This document shows positions 60,421 through 64,000 of a stretch of DNA of 64,000 nucleotides, piece after piece (within the stretch, counting starts at the first letter, position 1; each line of letters opens with the position of its first letter). The notes beneath the pieces are model-generated. The model saw nothing but the letters and a program-made list of their open reading frames with translations, was not told the DNA's origin and did no database searches. The stretch is from Mesorhizobium silamurunense (GTDB lineage: Bacteria; Pseudomonadota; Alphaproteobacteria; Rhizobiales; Rhizobiaceae), in assembly GCF_014843825.1 (NCBI RefSeq), contig NZ_JHQR01000012.1:1-64000 (forward strand), written 5' to 3'. A program made the translations under genes and the position numbers.

Positions 60421-61662
60421 ATGGATCAGAAGATCGAAACCACTCCCTACGATGTCGAGGCGATCCGCCGCGACTTCCCGATCCTGTCGCGGCAGATCTA
60501 CGGCAAGCCGCTGGTCTATCTCGACAATGGTGCTTCGGCGCAGAAGCCGCAGGTGGTGCTCGACACGATCCAGCATGCCTATTCGCAGGAATATGCCAAC
60601 GTCCATCGCGGCCTGCATTTCCTGTCGAACGCCGCGACCGATGCCTATGAGAAAGCGCGCGAAACCGTGCGGCGTTTCCTCAATGCACCGAGCACCGACA
60701 ATATCGTCTTCACCTCCAACACCACTTCGGCGATCAACACCGTCGCCTATGGCTGGGGTATGCCGAGGATCGGCGAGGGCGACGAGATCGTGCTGTCGAT
60801 AATGGAGCACCATTCGAATATCGTGCCGTGGCATTTCATCCGCGAGCGGCAGGGCGCCAAGCTGGTCTGGGTGCCGGTCGACGATCTCGGCGCCTTCCAC
60901 ATCGAGGAATTCGAGAAGCGGCTGACCAACCGCACCAAGCTTGTCGCCATCACGCACATGTCCAACGCGCTCGGCACGGTGACGCCGATCAAGGAGATCG
61001 TGCGCATCGCGCATCAACGCGGCATCCCGGTGCTGGTCGACGGTAGCCAGAGCGCCGTGCATATGCCGATCGACGTGCAGGATCTCGATTGCGATTTCTT
61101 CGTCTTCACCGGCCACAAGGTCTACGGCCCGTCGGGCATCGGCGTCCTCTACGGCAAGAAGCACCTGCTGGACGAGATGCGGCCCTTCATGGGCGGCGGC
61201 GAGATGATCGAGGAGGTGACGGAGGACATCGTCACCTATAACGAGCCGCCGCACCGTTTCGAGGCTGGCACGCCGCCGATCGTGCAGGCGATCGGGCTGG
61301 GCGCCGCGCTGGACTACATGGACAAGGTCGGCCGCGAGCGCATCGCCGCGCATGAGGCGGATCTCAAGAATTACGCGCATGAGCGGCTACGCGCCATCAA
61401 CTCGCTGCGCATCTTCGGTGATGCGCCGGGCAAGGGCGCCATCATCTCGTTCGAATTGCAGGGTATCCATGCCCATGACGTGTCGATGGTGATCGATAGG
61501 CAAGGCGTGGCTGTCCGCGCGGGCACCCATTGCGCCCAGCCGCTGTTGAAACGCTTCGGCGTGACCTCCACATGCAGGGCATCGTTCGGCATGTATAATA
61601 CCAGGGCCGAAGTCGACGCTTTGGCCGAGGCGCTGGAAAAGGCGCGAAAGTTTTTCGGGTAA
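60421..61662 (+). CDS. sufS: Cysteine desulfurase SufS
   Basis: The group II cysteine desulfurase that supplies sulfur to the SufBCD scaffold, normally through SufE or SufU. The 413-residue product has YLDNGASAQKPQVVLDTI, the PLP-binding Lys in FFVFTGHKVYGPSGIGVLYG, and the active-site Cys in GVTSTCRASFGMYN, in the short loop typical of SufS. HCAQPLLKRFG also matches. No SufE or SufU is in the window. ATG at 60421 is preferred over a GTG three bases earlier. sufT follows after 5 bases. Confidence 0.96.
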   Translation: MDQKIETTPYDVEAIRRDFPILSRQIYGKPLVYLDNGASAQKPQVVLDTIQHAYSQEYANVHRGLHFLSNAATDAYEKARETVRRFLNAPSTDNIVFTSNTTSAINTVAYGWGMPRIGEGDEIVLSIMEHHSNIVPWHFIRERQGAKLVWVPVDDLGAFHIEEFEKRLTNRTKLVAITHMSNALGTVTPIKEIVRIAHQRGIPVLVDGSQSAVHMPIDVQDLDCDFFVFTGHKVYGPSGIGVLYGKKHLLDEMRPFMGGGEMIEEVTEDIVTYNEPPHRFEAGTPPIVQAIGLGAALDYMDKVGRERIAAHEADLKNYAHERLRAINSLRIFGDAPGKGAIISFELQGIHAHDVSMVIDRQGVAVRAGTHCAQPLLKRFGVTSTCRASFGMYNTRAEVDALAEALEKARKFFG

Positions 61663-61667
61663 AGACC

Positions 61668-62060
61668 ATGGACGATGTGAGCACCACCACAGAGACCGCG
61701 CCGGAAACGGCCGGCAACGGCATCGTCTCGGCCTCGGCTATCCCCGCCGATGAGTTGGCGCGGCTGACCGATGACATCGTCTCGGCCCTGAAGACGGTCT
61801 ACGATCCGGAAATCCCGGCCGACATCTATGAGCTTGGCCTGGTCTACAGGATCGACATCGAGGACGACCGCACGGTCAAAATCGACATGACGCTGACCGC
61901 GCCGGGCTGCCCGGTGGCCGGCGAAATGCCCGGCTGGGTCGAGAATGCCGTCGGTGCCGTCGAGGGCATTTCGGGCGTGGAGGTCAACATGGTGTTCGAC
62001 CCGCCATGGACACCGGACCGGATGTCGGAAGAGGCTCAAGTGGCGGTCGGGTGGTACTAA
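61668..62060 (+). CDS. sufT: SufT/DUF59 Fe-S assembly protein
   Basis: A MIP18/DUF59 protein that helps mature Fe-S enzymes. The 130-residue product has a flexible start, then LTDDIVSALKTVYDPEIPAD, IYELGLVYRIDIEDDRTVKI, MTLTAPGCPVAGEMPGWVEN, and VNMVFDPPWTPDRMSEEAQV, all family landmarks (D-P-E-I, E-L-G-L-V-Y, C-P-x-A, P-P-W). It sits 5 bases past sufS with AAAGACC before the ATG, so translation is coupled. Confidence 0.94.
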   Translation: MDDVSTTTETAPETAGNGIVSASAIPADELARLTDDIVSALKTVYDPEIPADIYELGLVYRIDIEDDRTVKIDMTLTAPGCPVAGEMPGWVENAVGAVEGISGVEVNMVFDPPWTPDRMSEEAQVAVGWY

Positions 62061-62168
62061 CCAACGACCCAACAAAGATTGCTTGGCTTGCAGCAAAGGT
62101 GAAACTTCACCATCTTAAGGGCAGACTCATTCCGCGGGCCTTGAACCCGCGCGAACGTGGAGAATGAC

Positions 62169-62549
62169 ATGGGACGCTTCGCCGTCATTGCGATGACCGA
62201 AAAGGCCGCCGACCGCGTGCGCGAGATCGTCGCTGCGCGCGACAACGCGCACGGCATCCGCCTCGGCATAAGGAAAGGCGGCTGCGCCGGCATGGAATAT
62301 ACGGTCGACCTGGTGACCGAACCGAACCCCAAGGACGACCATGTCGAGCGCGACGGCGCGCATGTCTATGTCGCACCGGAAGCAGCACTCTTCCTGCTCG
62401 GCACTGAGATGGATTTCGAGCAGACGACGCTGCGCACCGGCTTCACATTCAAGAACCCGAATCAGAGTTCGGCTTGCGGCTGCGGCGAATCCGTCGAGCT
62501 GAAGCCGGCCGATCTGAAGGCGCTTGCCGACGCGCGTGCTTCGGCCTGA
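62169..62549 (+). CDS. sufA: A-type Fe-S carrier protein SufA
   Basis: It accepts clusters from SufBCD and delivers them to apo-proteins. The 126-residue product has AVIAMTEKAADRVREIVAAR, GIRLGIRKGGCAGMEYTVDL, and the C-terminal NQSSACGCGESVELKPADL, giving the three conserved cysteines (GGCAG, C-G-C). The start at 62169 is chosen because GTGGAGAATGAC precedes the ATG and the product then begins at MGRFAVIAM. It follows sufT after 108 bases and closes the operon. Confidence 0.95.
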   Translation: MGRFAVIAMTEKAADRVREIVAARDNAHGIRLGIRKGGCAGMEYTVDLVTEPNPKDDHVERDGAHVYVAPEAALFLLGTEMDFEQTTLRTGFTFKNPNQSSACGCGESVELKPADLKALADARASA

Positions 62550-62573
62550 TCAGGCCCGCCCGCCGGCGCGTAC

Positions 62574-63032
62574 TCAATCCGGCAGCGCGGCGATGACGAC
62601 AAGCTCCACAACCAAGTCGGGTTGCGCCAAGGCGGCAACGCCGATCACCTCCGATGGCGGCGGATTGTTGTAGCTGCAGTGTTTCGGGCAATGTTCGGCA
62701 AAGAATTCGTCCAACACGTCCAGGCGGAAATTCGGTGAACTGAGGACGCCGCCGGTTGGAAACGGCCCTTTGACGTAGAACGTCACCTTGACCAGATGGT
62801 CGAGCGAGCTGCCAAGTTCCTCCAGATCCGCTTTGAAGTTGGCAAGGATAGCGCGCCATTGCGTGGCTGGGTCGCCGATGGCGCCGCCTTTGTGTCTCGA
62901 CGGATCGTAGTCGTCGACCGTGGCGGTGTTGCCGCACAGAAAGACATATCCCTTCGCGTCCGTGACGACCGTGCCCTTGCCCCAGGGCATCAAACGATCG
63001 CCCTTGAATTTCTTATGTGTCGTAAGGTTCAT
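62574..63032 (-). CDS. RidA/YjgF-family protein
   Basis: The 152-residue product MNLTTHKKFKGDRLMPWGKG, YVFLCGNTATVDDYDPSRHK, TQWRAILANFKADLEELGSS, LDHLVKVTFYVKGPFP and SEVIGVAALAQPDLVVELVV follows the Rid fold. The RidA catalytic Arg (in I-x-x-R-C-x-x-x-V or similar) is not evident; the C-terminal position has PDLVVELVVIAA without it, so reactive-enamine deaminase activity is uncertain. The start at 63032 is chosen because the longer frame to 63569 runs through the GFA gene. It lies 14 bases past that gene's stop, so they are cotranscribed. Confidence 0.85.
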   Translation of the reverse strand: MNLTTHKKFKGDRLMPWGKGTVVTDAKGYVFLCGNTATVDDYDPSRHKGGAIGDPATQWRAILANFKADLEELGSSLDHLVKVTFYVKGPFPTGGVLSSPNFRLDVLDEFFAEHCPKHCSYNNPPPSEVIGVAALAQPDLVVELVVIAALPD

Positions 63033-63046
63033 TTCAGCCTCCGTCA

Positions 63047-63544
63047 CTAATCCACCCACATGCCCGTCCGCTTGTGCCAGTCGGCGATCGATTCTTCCGG
63101 GTAGACGTCGAACACCTTGTCCTTCTTGCCGACCGTAGGCTCGACCCAGTTCGCCTTGTATTTCAGCATCAGATGGACCTTCTCCGGGGGCTTCGGCAGA
63201 TCGCTGTCGATCGCCGAGGCGAAGGGGTGGACGAGGTCCGGCCAGGTCGGATCGTAGAGCCAGAGCGCCGCGCCGCATTTCTTGCAGAAATTGCGCTCGC
63301 CGGTCGAGACCTCGCAATGCGGATGCTCGTCGTCCTCGATCTCGGCGCGATAGACGCCGAGGCTGCGCTTGCCGCTGACCTTCAGCGTCTCGTAGTCGGC
63401 GCCGAGATTGATGGCGAAACCGCCGCCGCCTTGCTGCTTGCGGCAGATCGAGCAGTAGCAGAGCATGAACGGCACCGGCGTGTGGCTTTCCACCTCGAAG
63501 CGAACAGCGCCGCAGCGGCAGGAGCCTTTGAGCAGGGCAGGCAT
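63047..63544 (-). CDS. GFA-family protein (glutathione-dependent formaldehyde-activating enzyme-like)
   Basis: A zinc protein of the GFA/CENP-V fold. The 165-residue product has the ligands in SCRCGAVRFEV, FMLCYCSICRKQQGGGGF, and RNFCKKCGAALWLYD; all seven family cysteines are in place. Annotation as formaldehyde-activating is by family only; many members have unknown substrates. It is the first gene of a two-gene unit with the RidA-like gene, divergent from the TfoX-like gene 90 bases away. Confidence 0.93.
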   Translation of the reverse strand: MPALLKGSCRCGAVRFEVESHTPVPFMLCYCSICRKQQGGGGFAINLGADYETLKVSGKRSLGVYRAEIEDDEHPHCEVSTGERNFCKKCGAALWLYDPTWPDLVHPFASAIDSDLPKPPEKVHLMLKYKANWVEPTVGKKDKVFDVYPEESIADWHKRTGMWVD

Positions 63545-63633
63545 GGCGGGAACTCCGTTTCCAAGTCACAACCTGTCAGCATGGCTTTGGTTGCGGCGAT
63601 GACAAGGCCGGAAGGCGATGACATGATCGCGGC

Positions 63634-63957
63634 ATGGACGACGAGCGCCTTCAGGAACTTTTCGAAAGCCTGGGTCCGATCAGCATCCGAAAGCTGTTCG
63701 GCGGCAAGGGCATCTATTGCGACGGCGTCATCGTCGCGGTGGTCGTGCGCGGCGAACTGATGCTGAAGGCGGACGACGAGAGCATCCCCGATTTCGAGGC
63801 CGCCGACTGCAGCCAGTGGACCTATACCGGCTCACGGCACGGCAAGGAGGTGGCGATGCCCTATTGGAGCGTTCCCGACAGCGCCTTCGACGATCCCGAC
63901 GAAATGGCAATGTGGGCAAGGCGGGCCTATGAGGCCGGGAGGCGGGCGGGGAAGTAG
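63634..63957 (+). CDS. TfoX/Sxy N-terminal-domain protein
   Basis: The 107-residue product consists only of the TfoX N-terminal domain: LFESLGPISIRKLFGGKGIY, VIVAVVVRGELMLKADDESI, and PYWSVPDSAFDDPDEMAMWA. In gamma-proteobacteria TfoX activates competence genes; in rhizobia such short proteins have no established role. R-K-L-F-G-G and Y-x-x-V-P-x-x-x-x-D-D are the family hallmarks. The ATG at 63634 is preceded by GACATGATCGCGGC without a strong ribosome-binding site. Monocistronic. Confidence 0.9.
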   Translation: MDDERLQELFESLGPISIRKLFGGKGIYCDGVIVAVVVRGELMLKADDESIPDFEAADCSQWTYTGSRHGKEVAMPYWSVPDSAFDDPDEMAMWARRAYEAGRRAGK

Positions 63958-63959
63958 GC

Positions 63960-64000
63960 CTAGAGAGCTTTCGCGATCTCCGCCGCCAGCCGCGCATTGT
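63960..64000 (-). CDS. 3' end of a minus-strand gene (partial)
   Basis: The minus strand ends NARLAAEIAKAL followed by TAG at 63960-63962, immediately after the TfoX-like gene's stop on the opposite strand. The helical end could belong to many enzymes. No identification is possible from 12 residues. Confidence 0.5.
   Translation of the reverse strand, partial: NARLAAEIAKAL

Overview
The window is high-GC alphaproteobacterial chromosome, most like Mesorhizobium or a close Rhizobiales relative. This rests on gene content and style: a suf operon ordered cysteine desulfurase-sufB-sufC-sufD-sufS-sufT-sufA, an ExoX-like exopolysaccharide repressor, many solute ABC transporters, and palindromic intergenic repeats of the kind scattered through rhizobial genomes. 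No database search was possible, so all family names come from reading motifs.

Layout. 1-2.8 kb: sugar uptake and catabolism (ABC ATPase, RbsD/FucU mutarotase, ribokinase) behind a LacI-type palindrome. 3.1-8.5 kb: an ExoX-like membrane peptide, a candidate 32-residue RiPP precursor, a D-amino-acid-oxidase-like flavoprotein, and a class III nucleotide cyclase with TPRs. 8.85-9.22 kb: tRNA-Asp(GTC) and tRNA-Val(TAC). 9,177-27,326: an 18,150-bp integrated element bounded by a 46-bp duplication of the 3' part of tRNA-Val. It carries HNH, terminase, portal, protease, capsid and head-tail connector genes, then a protein with five zinc-ribbon-like modules, a frameshifted tail-tip gene, two fibre-like genes, AlpA/HTH regulators and a tyrosine integrase. 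No tail tube, tape measure, lysis or repressor gene is recognisable, so it is either a deletion derivative of a prophage or a satellite resembling the capsid-forming chromosomal islands.

27.3-32.3 kb: a Frc/Rbs-type sugar ABC operon with ROK regulator and terminal dehydrogenase. 32.5-33.9 kb: two decayed peptidase/amidohydrolase genes. 33.96-39.2 kb: one tightly packed minus-strand operon (FAD-linked oxidase, FCD-type GntR regulator, VOC protein, NitT/TauT-type ABC transporter). 39.35-44.8 kb: M23 peptidase, Bcp-type peroxiredoxin and a large AsmA/YhdP-like protein. 44.9-50.1 kb: a periplasmic copper/thiol cluster (secreted Met/Cys protein, multicopper oxidase with an internal deletion, DUF411, TlpA-like, SCO, DsbA-like, Cys-rich secreted protein, mini membrane protein). 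50.1-55 kb: tyrS, an ArnT-like glycosyltransferase, PAP2 phosphatase and alpha/beta hydrolase.

55.1-62.5 kb: the suf Fe-S cluster operon behind a near-consensus Irr (ICE) box, which suggests iron control. The right edge has RidA, GFA and TfoX-like genes and the end of one minus-strand gene. Many host genes are intact, but several (M24, M20, multicopper oxidase, tail-tip, ART-like) show clean frameshifts or deletions. These are the most informative irregularities and should be checked against raw reads.
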